From positions 398,936 through 462,935 of the forward strand of contig NZ_FXWZ01000002.1 in the NCBI RefSeq assembly GCF_900184225.1: a stretch of DNA of 64,000 nt, written 5' to 3'. The DNA is from Brevibacterium ihuae. Lineage in GTDB: Bacteria; Actinomycetota; Actinomycetes; Actinomycetales; Brevibacteriaceae. Each line of letters starts with the position of its first letter. The first letter of the stretch is position 1. The notes beneath the pieces were generated by a model that saw nothing but the letters and a program-made list of their open reading frames with translations, was not told where the DNA came from and did no database searches. Positions 17,401 to 25,835 of this stretch are shown piece by piece. The position numbers and the translations under genes are program-made.

Positions 17401-17896
17401 GATCGCCGGAGCCCTCGCCGGCTCCGGGCCCGGGGTGCTGCCGGGGACCGCGCCGGTGAGCGCCGCGCCCGCGCTGCCGCTCATGAGTGCGTTCGACGTC
17501 ACCCTCGCCGAGCTGTTCGCCACCGGGCTCACCGTCGACGGCTATCCCACCGCGGGCCTGCGCGGCGCGCTCACCGCCCGCGGGTACGCCTCGACCGCGG
17601 ACGCGCGGGCCGCCGCCGACGGCTCGCGCATCACCGTCGCAGGGATCGTCACGCACCGGCAGCGTCCGGCCACTGCCTCCGGCATCACCTTCATGAACAT
17701 CGAGGACGAGTTCGGGATGCTCAACGTCGTGTGCACCCCGGGTCTGATGAAGCGCTTCGCCCCGATCTCGACGAGCCGGAGCACCCTCGTCATCACCGGT
17801 CTGCTCCAGCGCGCGGGATCGGTGGTGAGCCTGTACGCGCACCGTCTCATCCCGCTCGACGTGCAGCTCCCCGCCCGGTCGCGGGACTTCCGCTGA
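14495..17896 (+). CDS. dnaE2: Error-prone DNA polymerase III alpha subunit DnaE2
   Basis: A 1133-residue C-family polymerase for translesion synthesis. The first 100 residues are a low-complexity extension. The PHP domain begins at about 105 (AELHVHSDFSFLDGASEPEE, MALTDHNGLYG). The polymerase palm has GRGSAANSAVCFVLGIT and the catalytic PDIDIDIESGRREEVIQYVY block. The fingers region contains LRRAMGARRS and FPESHAISFANLVYDSAWFK. A C-terminal OB domain follows (GIVTHRQRPATASGITFMNI). It lacks the tau-binding tail of DnaE1 and is shorter. It is translationally coupled to imuB and under the upstream SOS promoter. Confidence 0.95.
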   Translation: MNRFFNPRTPWSELERRLSGRPDPKAPGVGPRAPEQDPGPVSVGPGGSDGPSRYAGADGSDAPAFSRPDRYRDRDQDRCPDGARPHPPRGAPALLPARIPWAELHVHSDFSFLDGASEPEELVAVGERAGLTGMALTDHNGLYGAVRFAQAAAEAALPTVFGAELSLGLAEKIPGQVDPRAEHLLVLARGVAGYRALSAALTAGALAGEKTRPVFDRERLAASADDWTVLTGCRKGPLLPHLADPDGGLGALRGLVAEFGRDRVVVELPRHGLPTDDARIAHLCELAHRARVRVVATNAVHYATRARFADAQVRAAVRSRRSLDAVAGWLPPTASARIHTGEEMRERFPAAALDTAVRLAEDHAFELTAARAGLPAAPIPDGVGEAEHLRRLVEEGGLRRYGTRAEHPRAWEQLDRELDTIGTMGFCGYFLIVHDIARFCREQDIFCQGRGSAANSAVCFVLGITAVDAVRFRLLFDRFLAPDRAGYPDIDIDIESGRREEVIQYVYRRYGRHRAAQVANVITYRAKSAVRDAAAALGYDPGQQDAFSKGIHRWSTLPDPADTAVPAQVLEVAGGLLGTPRHLGIHSGGMILADRPIGEVVPIEPATMDDRTVVQWDKDDCAAMDLVKFDLLGLGMLTALHEMVDLIARHTGERIDRAAIPQEDAEVYDMLCEADAVGVFQVESRAQLATLPRLRPRTFYDLAVQVALIRPGPIQGGSVHPYIRRRQGLEPVEHLHPLLENALGKTLGVPLFQEQLMQIAIDVAGFTGADADELRRAMGARRSAARMAQLAERFHAGCAARGVAPDIAQAIFDKIAAFANYGFPESHAISFANLVYDSAWFKRHHHAAFTAGLLRAQPMGFYSPQSLIADARRHGVRIRPVDINASAAQADLEADADSRGGFAIRIGLESVREVGGAGAAVVAEREAAGPYASIADLAHRTGVEVRVLEGLATAGAFAGFGLDRRQALWIAGALAGSGPGVLPGTAPVSAAPALPLMSAFDVTLAELFATGLTVDGYPTAGLRGALTARGYASTADARAAADGSRITVAGIVTHRQRPATASGITFMNIEDEFGMLNVVCTPGLMKRFAPISTSRSTLVITGLLQRAGSVVSLYAHRLIPLDVQLPARSRDFR

Positions 17897-17915
17897 GCGC
17901 ACGCAGCCCGCTGAT

Positions 17916-17952
17916 ATGACGCAATGTGACGTCGGATGACGCGAAGATGACA
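17916..17952 (+). promoter_or_regulatory. Four phased RTGAC direct repeats upstream of metY
   Basis: ATGACG (17916), GTGACG (17926), ATGACG (17936) and ATGACA (17947) recur at 10, 10 and 11 bp, one helical turn apart. They lie 64-100 bases before the metY start. This arrangement suggests cooperative binding of an activator or repressor on one DNA face; the factor is unknown. Confidence 0.55.
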
Positions 17953-18015
17953 TTCCCCGGCGCCGCCGACCGGCGCAAGGGCGAGAGTGGCCGGAACAGC
18001 TTCGAGGAGGAAGAC

Positions 18016-19326
18016 ATGAGCGAACTCGCGTTCGAGACCCGCCAGGTGCACGCCGGGCAGACCCCCGACTCCCAGACCGGAGCCCGCGCGCTGCCGATCT
18101 ACCAGACGACGTCCTTCGTCTTCGACGACGCGAAGACCGCCGCCGACCGCTTCGCCCTCGCCGACCTCGGACCGATCTACACCCGCCTCGGCAATCCCAC
18201 CGTCGCCGTGGTCGAGGAGCGGATCGCGAGCCTCGAAGGGGGCGTCCAGGCGCTGCTCCTCGCCTCCGGCCAGTCCGCGGAGTTCCTCGCGATCATCAAC
18301 CTCGCCGGCGCCGGGGACCACATCGTCGCGAGCCCGAGCCTCTACGGCGGCACGTACAACCTCTTCCACGTCACCCTGCGCAAGCTCGGCATCGAGACGA
18401 CCTTCGTCTCCGACCCCTCTGACATCGAGTCCTGGAAGGCCGCGGTGCAGCCGAACACCAAGGCGTTCTTCGGCGAGTCGGTGTCGAACCCGCGCTCCGA
18501 CGTCCTCGACATCGCGGCCGTCGCCGAGGCCGCCCATGCCGCCGGCGTGCCGCTCATCGTCGACAACACGCTCGCCACGCCCTACCTCGTGCGGCCGATC
18601 GAGCACGGCGCGGACTTCGTCATCCACTCCGCCACGAAGTACCTCGGCGGCCATGGCACGGCGATGGCCGGAGTCATCGTCGACGCCGGGCGCTTCGACT
18701 TCTCCGCCGATCCCGAGCGCTACCCGGGCTTCAACACCCCCGACGAGTCCTACAACGGCATCGTCTACGCCCGCGACCTCGGACCGGACTCCGCCTTCGG
18801 CGCGAACGTGTCCTTCGGCATCAAGGCCCGCGTCCAGCTGCTGCGCGACCTCGGACCGGCCGCCGCCCCCTTCAACGCGTTCCTCATCGCCCAGGGGCTC
18901 GAGACGCTCAGCCTCCGCATCGAGCGCCACGTCGCGAACGCGAACACCGTGGCCGAGTGGCTCGAGGCGCACTCCCAGGTCGAGCGGGTCGCCTTCGCCG
19001 GCCTGCCGTCGAGCCCGTGGCACGCGCTCGCGCAGAAGTACCTGCCCAAGGGCGTGGGCTCGGTGCTGTCCTTCGACATCGCCGGCGGCTACGATGCCGC
19101 GGTGCGGTTCGTCGACGCTCTCGAGCTCCATTCCCACGTCGCGAACATCGGCGACGTCCGCTCGCTCGTCATCCACCCCGCCTCGACGACGCACTCCCAG
19201 CTCGATGAGGTGGCCCAGGCGGCGGCCGGCGTCAACCCGGGCCTCGTCCGGCTCGCGGTCGGCATCGAGGGCATCGACGACATCATCGCCGACCTCGAGA
19301 AGGGCTTCGCCGCCGCGCGCGGCTGA
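18016..19326 (+). CDS. metY: O-acetylhomoserine sulfhydrylase
   Basis: A PLP-dependent enzyme that makes homocysteine from O-acetylhomoserine and sulfide. The 436-residue length fits MetY. It shows the N-terminal ETRQVHAGQTPDSQTGARAL, the RLGNPTVAVVEERIASLEGG substrate region and the PLP lysine in HSATKYLGGHG. The long insertion around ERYPGFNTPDESYNGI separates MetY from the shorter cystathionine synthases. The ATG at 18016 follows GAGGAGGAAG. metX begins five bases after the stop, forming a two-step direct sulfhydrylation operon. Phased repeats upstream may mediate sulfur or methionine control. Confidence 0.96.
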   Translation: MSELAFETRQVHAGQTPDSQTGARALPIYQTTSFVFDDAKTAADRFALADLGPIYTRLGNPTVAVVEERIASLEGGVQALLLASGQSAEFLAIINLAGAGDHIVASPSLYGGTYNLFHVTLRKLGIETTFVSDPSDIESWKAAVQPNTKAFFGESVSNPRSDVLDIAAVAEAAHAAGVPLIVDNTLATPYLVRPIEHGADFVIHSATKYLGGHGTAMAGVIVDAGRFDFSADPERYPGFNTPDESYNGIVYARDLGPDSAFGANVSFGIKARVQLLRDLGPAAAPFNAFLIAQGLETLSLRIERHVANANTVAEWLEAHSQVERVAFAGLPSSPWHALAQKYLPKGVGSVLSFDIAGGYDAAVRFVDALELHSHVANIGDVRSLVIHPASTTHSQLDEVAQAAAGVNPGLVRLAVGIEGIDDIIADLEKGFAAARG

Positions 19327-19331
19327 GCGCC

Positions 19332-20441
19332 ATGCCGGTCGCCGGGCGCACGGGACTCGCCGGATTCACCGATCACCACCTCGAATCCGGGTACGTCTTC
19401 GAGGAGATGCACATCGCCTTCGAGACCTTCGGCACGCTCAACGCCGCGGGGACGAACGCGGTGCTCATCGAGCACGCGCTCACCGGCGACGCCCACGCGA
19501 CCTCCGGCGTGGCCGAGCCCGCCACCGCCGAGCACCCGCGGTCCTTCGCCCCCGGCTGGTGGGAGGAGGTCATCGGTCCCGGGCGGGCGATCGACACCGA
19601 CGAGTTCTTCGTCGTGTGCGCCAACGCGCTCGGCGGGTGCAGCGGCACCACCGGGCCGACGACGACGCACGCCGACGGGCTGCCCTACGGCTCCCGGTTC
19701 CCCGCGCTGACGATCCGCGACCTCGTCGCCGCGGAGATCGCGCTCACCGACCGGCTCGGGATCGCGTCGTGGCACGCGGTGATCGGCGGGTCGATGGGCG
19801 GGGCGCGCGCCCTCGAGTTCGCCCTCATGGCGCCCGAGCGGGTGCAGCGGGCCACGGTGCTCGCGGCCCCCGCGTACTCCGACGCCGACCAGATCGCATG
19901 GGCGCACGCCCAGATCCAGGCGATCGAGCTCGACCCCGATTACTGCGGGGGCGACTACGCCGCGCTCGGCCGGTTCCCGACGGCGGGACTCGGGCTGGCG
20001 CGGCAGATCGCCCATCTGACGTACCGGGCCGACACCGAGCTCAACCACCGGTTCGCGAACACCCGGCAGTTCCCGCGTCCGGCCGGGGCGCCGGACACGT
20101 ACTACTCGATCCAGAGCTACCTCGATCACCAGGCCCGGAAGCTCGTCGGGCGCTTCGATGCGGAGTCCTATCGCGTCCTCACCGGCGCGCTGCGCGACCA
20201 CGACGTGCGCCGCGGACGGAGCCAGGACCTCGGTCAGGCGCTCGCGCACGCGACGAGCGCCTTCCAGGTCATCAGCGTGTCCTCCGATCGGCTCTACCCG
20301 CCGGGCCAGGTGGCGCAGCTCGCCGAGGCGCTCCCCGGCACCGTCGCCCACCACACGATCGACTCGTGGGCCGGCCACGACGGCTTCCTCACCGAGGGGC
20401 GGGCCGTCGGCCAGCTGGTCCGCGCGTTCCTCGAATCCTGA
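19332..20441 (+). CDS. metX: Homoserine O-acetyltransferase
   Basis: An alpha/beta-hydrolase-fold acyltransferase of 369 residues that acetylates homoserine and supplies MetY. The nucleophile elbow is GGSMGGARALEF. The oxyanion and substrate segments include IEHALTGDAHATSG and NALGGCSGTTGPT. The catalytic aspartate and histidine lie in VSSDRLYPPGQ and the C-terminal SWAGHDGFLTE. It is cotranscribed with metY and followed by a GC-rich hairpin. The succinyl- versus acetyl-donor preference cannot be proven here, but pairing with MetY supports acetyl. Confidence 0.95.
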   Translation: MPVAGRTGLAGFTDHHLESGYVFEEMHIAFETFGTLNAAGTNAVLIEHALTGDAHATSGVAEPATAEHPRSFAPGWWEEVIGPGRAIDTDEFFVVCANALGGCSGTTGPTTTHADGLPYGSRFPALTIRDLVAAEIALTDRLGIASWHAVIGGSMGGARALEFALMAPERVQRATVLAAPAYSDADQIAWAHAQIQAIELDPDYCGGDYAALGRFPTAGLGLARQIAHLTYRADTELNHRFANTRQFPRPAGAPDTYYSIQSYLDHQARKLVGRFDAESYRVLTGALRDHDVRRGRSQDLGQALAHATSAFQVISVSSDRLYPPGQVAQLAEALPGTVAHHTIDSWAGHDGFLTEGRAVGQLVRAFLES

Positions 20442-20466
20442 GGCCGCGCGGACCGCGGGCGCGGCC
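20442..20466. terminator. Hairpin between convergent metX and the acyl-CoA dehydrogenase gene
   Basis: Perfect 8-bp stem GGCCGCGC/GCGCGGCC (20442-20449 with 20459-20466) with a nine-base loop. There is no T tract, so activity as a terminator is probable but not certain. Confidence 0.6.
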
Positions 20467-20471
20467 CGTGC

Positions 20472-22529
20472 TCAACTCCGGGCCGCGGTCTTCCGGGCGG
20501 CGTGGAGCACCTTCTCGTCGACGGGGTGGTCGGCCTGCGCGCGGGCCCGTCGGTAGTGCTCCCGCGCCTCCGCCTGACGTTCGGCCTCGATGCCCTCGGC
20601 GATCGTCGCGCGCCGGTGCTCGGGTCCGTAGCCGAACGCCGCGACGAGGTCGGCGGCATTGCCCGCGAGCTTCGTGCACAGGCGGCTGATGGTCGGCCCC
20701 ACCTGGCGCGCCCGGTTCATCGACAGCCGACCGTACATGATGTGCCAGCCGATCTTCCGCTCGATGAGCGTGAGCCCGTAGAGGTCGCGGATGCGGCGGA
20801 GCGCCTTCGCCTCGTCGGCGCGCGCAGGGTCGTCGTCGAGGGAGTGGAGCGCGGTGTCGAGCGCCTCCCATTTGAGGAGTTCGATGTAGGCGCGCGCGGC
20901 CTCGATGAGCTCGTGCTGGTTCTCGTTGAGCAGGGCCGCGGCATCGGCCCGCGACATCTTCGCCGCAGGCCGCAGGTTGCCCGCGAGCTCGGCGACCATG
21001 GTGTCGACGCGCGCGGACAGGAGCATCTGCTGGAGCCTGCCGGACCGGATGCGGCGCTCGGTGAGCCCCGGGGTGAGGACCTCTCCGATCGTCCGCCCGA
21101 CGTTCGCGAGGCCCGAGCGGTAGAGCGAGTGCTCGGCGGCCTGCGTGCCGATGAAGCGGGCGACCCCGCCGAAGTCGATGTTCTTGAACTCCGCCGCGTA
21201 GTCGCCCAGCAGCCGCTTGCCGACGAGCTGGAGCAGCACGGTGTTGTCGCCCTCGAAGGTGACGAAGATGTCGAGGTCGGACCGCAGGCCGGTGAGCCGG
21301 TTCTCCGTCATGAACCCGGCGCCGCCGCACGCCTCGCGGCACTCCTGGAGGATGTCGAGCGCGGACCAGGTCGAGACGGCCTTGAACCCGGCCGCCTGGG
21401 TCTCGAGGACCTGCCGGGCCTCGTCGGAGTCGTCGGTGCCGGAGAACACCTGCTGGAAGGACTCGAGCAGCACCTCGTGGGCGATGCCGTTGGCGTAGGT
21501 CTCCGCGAGCAGCGGCATGAGCCGACGCTGGTGCTGCTGGTAGTCGAGGAGGACGACCTCCTCGGTGTCGTCGGCCCCGGTGAACTGGCGCCGCTCGAGG
21601 CCGTAGCGGATCGCGATGTCGAGGCCGAGCTTGGCCGCGACGACGGCGGCCCCGTCGAGCGACACGCGGCCCTGCACGAGCGTGCCGAGCATGGTGAAGA
21701 AGCGCCGCCCGGGGGAGTCGATCGGCGAGGAGTAGGTGCCATCGGGAGCGACATCGCCGTAGCGGTTGAGGAGGTTCGTCCGCGGGACGCGGACGCCGTC
21801 GAAGCTCAGCCGGCCGTTGTCGACGCCGAGGAGCCCGCCCTTGCGGCCGTCGTCCTCGATCGTCACGCCCGGCAGCGGGACGCCGGATTCGTCCCGGATC
21901 GGGACGAACAGCGCGTGCACGCCGTGGTCGACCCCGGCGGTGACGAGCTGGGCGAACACCACCGCGGCCCGGCCGTGCGCGGCCGCATTGCCGATGTACT
22001 CCTTCGTCGCCGCGCGGAAGGGGGTGGTGATGACGAACTCCTGCTCCTCCGGGTCGTAGACCGCGGTGGTGCCGATCGAGGCGACGTCGGAGCCGTGCCC
22101 GATCTCGGTCATCGCGAAGCAGCCGAGGAGCTCGGCGCGCTGGGCGGGCAGGAGCCACTGCGCGTGCTGCTCGGCGTTGCCGAGGTGCTGGATCGCACCG
22201 CCGAACAGGCCGAACTGCACCCCGGCCTTGATCTGCAGGCTGGGGGAGGCGGTGACCGCCTCCTCGAAGGCCGCGACGTACCCGGCGTGGTCGTTCGCGC
22301 CGCCGAGCTCCTCGGGCAGCGAGCGGAAGGTCGCCCCGGACTCCGCGAGCGCCTTGACCCCGCGCAGGGTCGCGGCGCGGAGCTCGTCGAGGTCGCCCGT
22401 CACCGGGGGGATCGCGTCGGGGTGCTCGACGAGCGCGCGGCCGCGCCGGCGCTCCGCCGCCCAGGCGCCGTCGAGGAGCGCGCCGAGGACGGCGGGATCG
22501 AGGGTGAGGGGGGTCTTGCTGCGGGTCAT
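20472..22529 (-). CDS. Acyl-CoA dehydrogenase/oxidase-family protein (FadE5-like)
   Basis: A large 685-residue acyl-CoA dehydrogenase, longer than the usual 380-400, with an extended C-terminal helical domain. Recognisable parts are the N-terminal substrate region (SLPEELGGANDHAGYVAAFE), the FAD-binding CFAMTEIGHGSDVASIGTTA, the RVPRTNLLNRYGDV strand and QECREACGGAGFM, where family catalytic and FAD residues lie. It would oxidise acyl-CoA to enoyl-CoA. It shares ATGA coupling with the tetR gene upstream and is divergent from thiolase, FabG4-like and MaoC genes, mirroring the mycobacterial fadE5-fadA2-fabG4-htdX neighbourhood. The ATG at 22529 follows GGAGG by eight bases. Confidence 0.9.
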   Translation of the reverse strand: MTRSKTPLTLDPAVLGALLDGAWAAERRRGRALVEHPDAIPPVTGDLDELRAATLRGVKALAESGATFRSLPEELGGANDHAGYVAAFEEAVTASPSLQIKAGVQFGLFGGAIQHLGNAEQHAQWLLPAQRAELLGCFAMTEIGHGSDVASIGTTAVYDPEEQEFVITTPFRAATKEYIGNAAAHGRAAVVFAQLVTAGVDHGVHALFVPIRDESGVPLPGVTIEDDGRKGGLLGVDNGRLSFDGVRVPRTNLLNRYGDVAPDGTYSSPIDSPGRRFFTMLGTLVQGRVSLDGAAVVAAKLGLDIAIRYGLERRQFTGADDTEEVVLLDYQQHQRRLMPLLAETYANGIAHEVLLESFQQVFSGTDDSDEARQVLETQAAGFKAVSTWSALDILQECREACGGAGFMTENRLTGLRSDLDIFVTFEGDNTVLLQLVGKRLLGDYAAEFKNIDFGGVARFIGTQAAEHSLYRSGLANVGRTIGEVLTPGLTERRIRSGRLQQMLLSARVDTMVAELAGNLRPAAKMSRADAAALLNENQHELIEAARAYIELLKWEALDTALHSLDDDPARADEAKALRRIRDLYGLTLIERKIGWHIMYGRLSMNRARQVGPTISRLCTKLAGNAADLVAAFGYGPEHRRATIAEGIEAERQAEAREHYRRARAQADHPVDEKVLHAARKTAARS

Positions 22530-23122
22530 CGGTGTACCTCCATGAAGGATCGGCTGGAATCCCAGAGCCAGGTGGTGAGTCGGTCGGTGAAATCCGTGCG
22601 GTCGGTCGGGTCGTGGAGCCAGCGCTCCGTGCACGAGCGGACGAATCCGATGGCGCCGTCGGCCCACAGGATCTCGGAGTCCCCGGTCAGTCCCATGCGC
22701 ACGCACAGCAGGTCGGTGACGTCGGCGAGGAATCCGCGAGCAGGCGCCCCGGCGCTGCGGGCGAGCGCGGAGTCGCAGAAGCGGTAGACGGCGGGGGAGC
22801 CGGCGGCGAGCGCGGTGAAGGCGTCGATCATGCCGGCAAGCGCGGCGCGCCGGTCGCCGGCCGGGGCCGGGGCCTCGGCGAGCGAGCGGCGGATGACGTC
22901 CATCGCCCAGTCGCCCATGCACGCCTGGAGGCCGCCGCGATCCCCGAAGTAGCGGTAGAGGACGGTCTTCGTCGTGCCCGAGCGGGCGGAGATCTCATCC
23001 ATCGAGAGATCGGCGCCGTGCTCGTCGATGACATGGCGGATCGTGCGGAGCAGCTCGCGGCGTCGTCGCCGCCGGTGGTCGTCCCAGCGTGCGGAGCGGC
23101 CGTCCGATGTGACGGGTTTCAT
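22526..23122 (-). CDS. TetR-family regulator of the fatty-acid locus
   Basis: A 198-residue regulator with a basic N-terminus (DDHRRRRRRELLRTI) and a TetR HTH (LSMDEISARSGTTKTVLYRY). The rest is a helical ligand domain. ATG 23122 is chosen over GTG 23131 because TACTGT (complement of 23130-23135) ends seven bases before it, implying leaderless initiation, and because the longer start would overlap the operator. It is coupled to the acyl-CoA dehydrogenase gene. Its own -10 lies inside the palindrome, so autorepression is likely. The ligand is probably an acyl-CoA (inference). Confidence 0.88.
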   Translation of the reverse strand: MKPVTSDGRSARWDDHRRRRRRELLRTIRHVIDEHGADLSMDEISARSGTTKTVLYRYFGDRGGLQACMGDWAMDVIRRSLAEAPAPAGDRRAALAGMIDAFTALAAGSPAVYRFCDSALARSAGAPARGFLADVTDLLCVRMGLTGDSEILWADGAIGFVRSCTERWLHDPTDRTDFTDRLTTWLWDSSRSFMEVHR

Positions 23123-23129
23123 GGGTCCC

Positions 23130-23153
23130 ACAGTATCAGGTACTGTCGGTACC
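23130..23153. promoter_or_regulatory. Palindromic operator carrying both divergent -10 elements
   Basis: The inverted repeat ACAGTA-N5-TACTGT (23130-23146) overlaps a second one, GGTAC-N5-GTACC (23139-23153). TACTGT read leftwards is the -10 of tetR and TACTGT read rightwards (23141-23146) is a plausible -10 for the thiolase operon. A single TetR site could therefore silence both directions. Confidence 0.65.
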
Positions 23154-23186
23154 GGTTAATCGTTCCGGCATTCCCAGGAGGGAAGC

Positions 23187-24476
23187 ATGACGCTTCGCAA
23201 GGCCGCCGTCCTCGGCGGCAATCGCATCCCGTTCGCCCGCTCAAACAAGGAGTACGCGCACGCGTCCAACCAGGACATGCTCACGAGCGCCCTCGACGGC
23301 CTCGTCGCGCGCCACGGTCTCGCCGGCCGTCGCCTCGGCGAGGTGGCCGCAGGCGCGGTGCTCAAGCACTCGAAGGACATCAATCTCACCCGCGAGGCGG
23401 TGCTCGGCTCCGCGCTCAGCCCCGAGACCCCGGCGTTCGACCTCGGCCAGGCCTGTGCCACCGGGCTCGAGGCGGTGGTCTCGATCGCCGGCAAGATCAG
23501 GCTCGGCCAGATCGACTCCGGGATCGCCGGCGGCGTTGACTCCGCCTCCGACGCCCCGATCGTCGTGAGCGAGGAGCTGCGCGGCATCCTGCTCGAGGTG
23601 TCGCGCGCGAAGTCGCTCCCGCAGCGCCTCAAGGCGCTGTCCCGGCTCCGCCCGGCCGACCTCGCGCCGCAGGCGCCGAGCACCGGCGAGGCGCGCACCG
23701 GGAAGTCGATGGGGGAGCACCAGGCGCTCTCCACCGCCGAATGGGGCATCACCCGGGAGGCGCAGGATGCGCTCGCCGCGGCCTCCCACCGGAACCTCGC
23801 CGCCGCCTGGGACCGCGGGTTCTTCGACGATCTCGTCACCCCGTACCTCGGCGTCACCCGCGACACCAACCTGCGTCCCGATTCCACCGTGGAATCGCTC
23901 GCTAGACTGCGCACGGTGTTCGGCAACGGACTGCCGGGCGAGCCGACGATGACCGCCGGCAACTCCACGCCGCTCACCGACGGCGCCTCGACCGTGCTGC
24001 TCGGCAGCGAGGAGTGGGCCGCCGAACAGGGCCTCGCACCGCTCGCCTACATCGTCGACGCGGAGGCCGCGGCGGTGGACTTCGTCGACGGGAACGAGGG
24101 GCTGCTCATGGCGCCCGCCCACGCCGTCCCGCGGCTGCTCGCGCGCAACGGGCTGACCTTCGCGGACTTCGACGTGTTCGAGATCCACGAGGCCTTCGCC
24201 TCCACCGTGCTCTGCCACCTCGCGGCCTGGGAGAGCGAGGAGTACTGCCGGGAGGTGCTCGGCCTGCCCGCCGCCCTCGGCTCGATCGACCGCGAGCGGC
24301 TCAACCCGCTCGGCTCCTCGCTCGCCGCCGGACATCCCTTCGCGGCGACCGGCGGCCGGATCATCGCGAGCGTGTCCAAGCACCTCGCCGAGACCGGGAA
24401 GCGGCGCGCGCTCGTCTCCATCTGCGCCGCCGGCGGCCAGGGTCTCACCGCCATCGTGGAAGGGGCCTCGGCATGA
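23187..24476 (+). CDS. fadA: Acetyl-CoA C-acyltransferase (thiolase, FadA/FadI type)
   Basis: A 429-residue thiolase catalysing the last step of beta-oxidation. The acyl-accepting cysteine is in the GQACATGLEAV motif near residue 93. The C-terminal catalytic blocks are FEIHEAFAS, GHPFAATGGRII and the proton-relay cysteine in ICAAGGQG. ATG 23187 is preceded by AGGAGG. It heads an operon with a FabG4-like reductase (four-base ATGA overlap) and a MaoC dehydratase. Together with the divergent dehydrogenase the locus encodes all four beta-oxidation chemistries. It could also run reductively in fatty-acid elongation (inference). Confidence 0.95.
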   Translation: MTLRKAAVLGGNRIPFARSNKEYAHASNQDMLTSALDGLVARHGLAGRRLGEVAAGAVLKHSKDINLTREAVLGSALSPETPAFDLGQACATGLEAVVSIAGKIRLGQIDSGIAGGVDSASDAPIVVSEELRGILLEVSRAKSLPQRLKALSRLRPADLAPQAPSTGEARTGKSMGEHQALSTAEWGITREAQDALAAASHRNLAAAWDRGFFDDLVTPYLGVTRDTNLRPDSTVESLARLRTVFGNGLPGEPTMTAGNSTPLTDGASTVLLGSEEWAAEQGLAPLAYIVDAEAAAVDFVDGNEGLLMAPAHAVPRLLARNGLTFADFDVFEIHEAFASTVLCHLAAWESEEYCREVLGLPAALGSIDRERLNPLGSSLAAGHPFAATGGRIIASVSKHLAETGKRRALVSICAAGGQGLTAIVEGASA

Positions 24477-25834
24477 GCGATCGGTACATCTCCTTCGTCA
24501 ACGGCCCGCTCAAGGGCATCGTCAAGAGCCTCGGGCTGCCCGCGCCGGTCGAGCTCCGACGCTTCGACCCGGCGGATCCGGCCCACGGCTACCTGCGCGA
24601 GCCGATCCTCGTCGTCGGTCCCACCGCCGGCGCCGACCTCATCTCCGAGCTCCTCCTCGCCAACGACTTCGAGGTCGTCCGCACCGCCACCCCCGGGCAG
24701 ACGCTCTCGGCGATCATCGGCGTCTTCACCGGGGTCGAGGAGCCCGGCGAGCTCGGTCCCGTCGCCCTCGCGATGGGTCAGGGGATCAAGCAGCTCGCCC
24801 GCTGCGGACGGGTGATCACCGTGTCCGAGGCCGCCGGGCTCACCGCGGACGCCGCTGCCGGTTCGAGTGCGGCGGCGAACGCGGCGCGCCACGGCGTCAC
24901 CGGCATCACCCGCTCGCTCGCGCACGAGCTGCGGGCGGGCGCCACGGCCAACGGCATCGTCCTCGACGGTGCGGACGTCACCGCGCCGTCCGCGGTGTCG
25001 GCGCTGTGGTTCCTCCTCTCGGCGAAGTCCGCCTACGTGTCCGGGCAGTTCATCACCGTCGACTCCGCGACCGGCACCGGGCTCACCGCCGTCGAGTTCG
25101 CCGGAGCACCCCTCACGGGCCGCAGCGCGGTCGTCACCGGTGCCGCCCGCGGGATCGGGGCGTCGATCGCCGCCGCGCTCGCCCGCGACGGCGCCCGGGT
25201 GTACGGCGTCGATGTGCCGGCCGCCGGCGATGCGCTCGCTGCGACCATGAACGCGATCGGGGGAGTGGCGATCCAGCTCGACATCACTGCTCCGACCGCC
25301 GGACGGACGATCGCCGGGCATGTGCCGGGCGGGATCGACATCCTCGTCCACAACGCGGGGATCACCCGCGACAAGCTCCTCGCGAACATGGACGAGGCGC
25401 GGTGGAACGCGGTGCTCGAGGTCAACATCGCATCGCAGCTCCGGATCAACGACACCCTCACCGAGCTCGGCGCGTGGGGTGAGCGACCCCACGTCGTGTC
25501 CCTCGCCTCGACCTCGGGCATCGCCGGCAACCGCGGGCAGACGAACTATGCGGCCTCGAAGGCCGGCGTCATCGGCATGGCCGCCGGCGCCGCGCACGGG
25601 TTCGCCGCGCTCGGCGGCACGATCAACGCCGTGGCGCCGGGCTTCATCGAGACCGAGATGACCGCGCGGATGCCGACCCTCACCCGGGAGCTCGCCCGTC
25701 GGGTGTCGAGCCTCCAGCAGGGCGGCACGCCGCAGGACGTCGCCGAGGCGATCGCCTACCTCGTGTCCGACTCCGCCGGCGGGATCAACGGCCGGGTGCT
25801 CCGGGTGTGCGGGCAGAACATGGTGGGGGCGTGA
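24473..25834 (+). CDS. fabG4: High-molecular-weight 3-oxoacyl reductase (FabG4-like SDR)
   Basis: A 453-residue short-chain dehydrogenase, nearly twice normal FabG length. The N-terminal 200 residues form a flavodoxin/Rossmann-like non-catalytic domain. The C-terminal domain has the cofactor motif VTGAARGIGASIAAAL, then the VHNAGITRDKLL segment, catalytic serine in SLASTSGIAG and the NYAASKAG Tyr/Lys pair. The mycobacterial FabG4 family uses NADH. It overlaps the thiolase stop and ends one base before the MaoC gene, consistent with one operon. Confidence 0.92.
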   Translation: MSDRYISFVNGPLKGIVKSLGLPAPVELRRFDPADPAHGYLREPILVVGPTAGADLISELLLANDFEVVRTATPGQTLSAIIGVFTGVEEPGELGPVALAMGQGIKQLARCGRVITVSEAAGLTADAAAGSSAAANAARHGVTGITRSLAHELRAGATANGIVLDGADVTAPSAVSALWFLLSAKSAYVSGQFITVDSATGTGLTAVEFAGAPLTGRSAVVTGAARGIGASIAAALARDGARVYGVDVPAAGDALAATMNAIGGVAIQLDITAPTAGRTIAGHVPGGIDILVHNAGITRDKLLANMDEARWNAVLEVNIASQLRINDTLTELGAWGERPHVVSLASTSGIAGNRGQTNYAASKAGVIGMAAGAAHGFAALGGTINAVAPGFIETEMTARMPTLTRELARRVSSLQQGGTPQDVAEAIAYLVSDSAGGINGRVLRVCGQNMVGA

Positions 25835-25835
25835 C

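Noticed and set aside
17897..18015. SAM riboswitch ahead of metY
   Set aside because: I searched the leader by eye for SAM-I/IV-type core elements and found only short GC hairpins and the RTGAC repeats. A covariance-model scan would be decisive.
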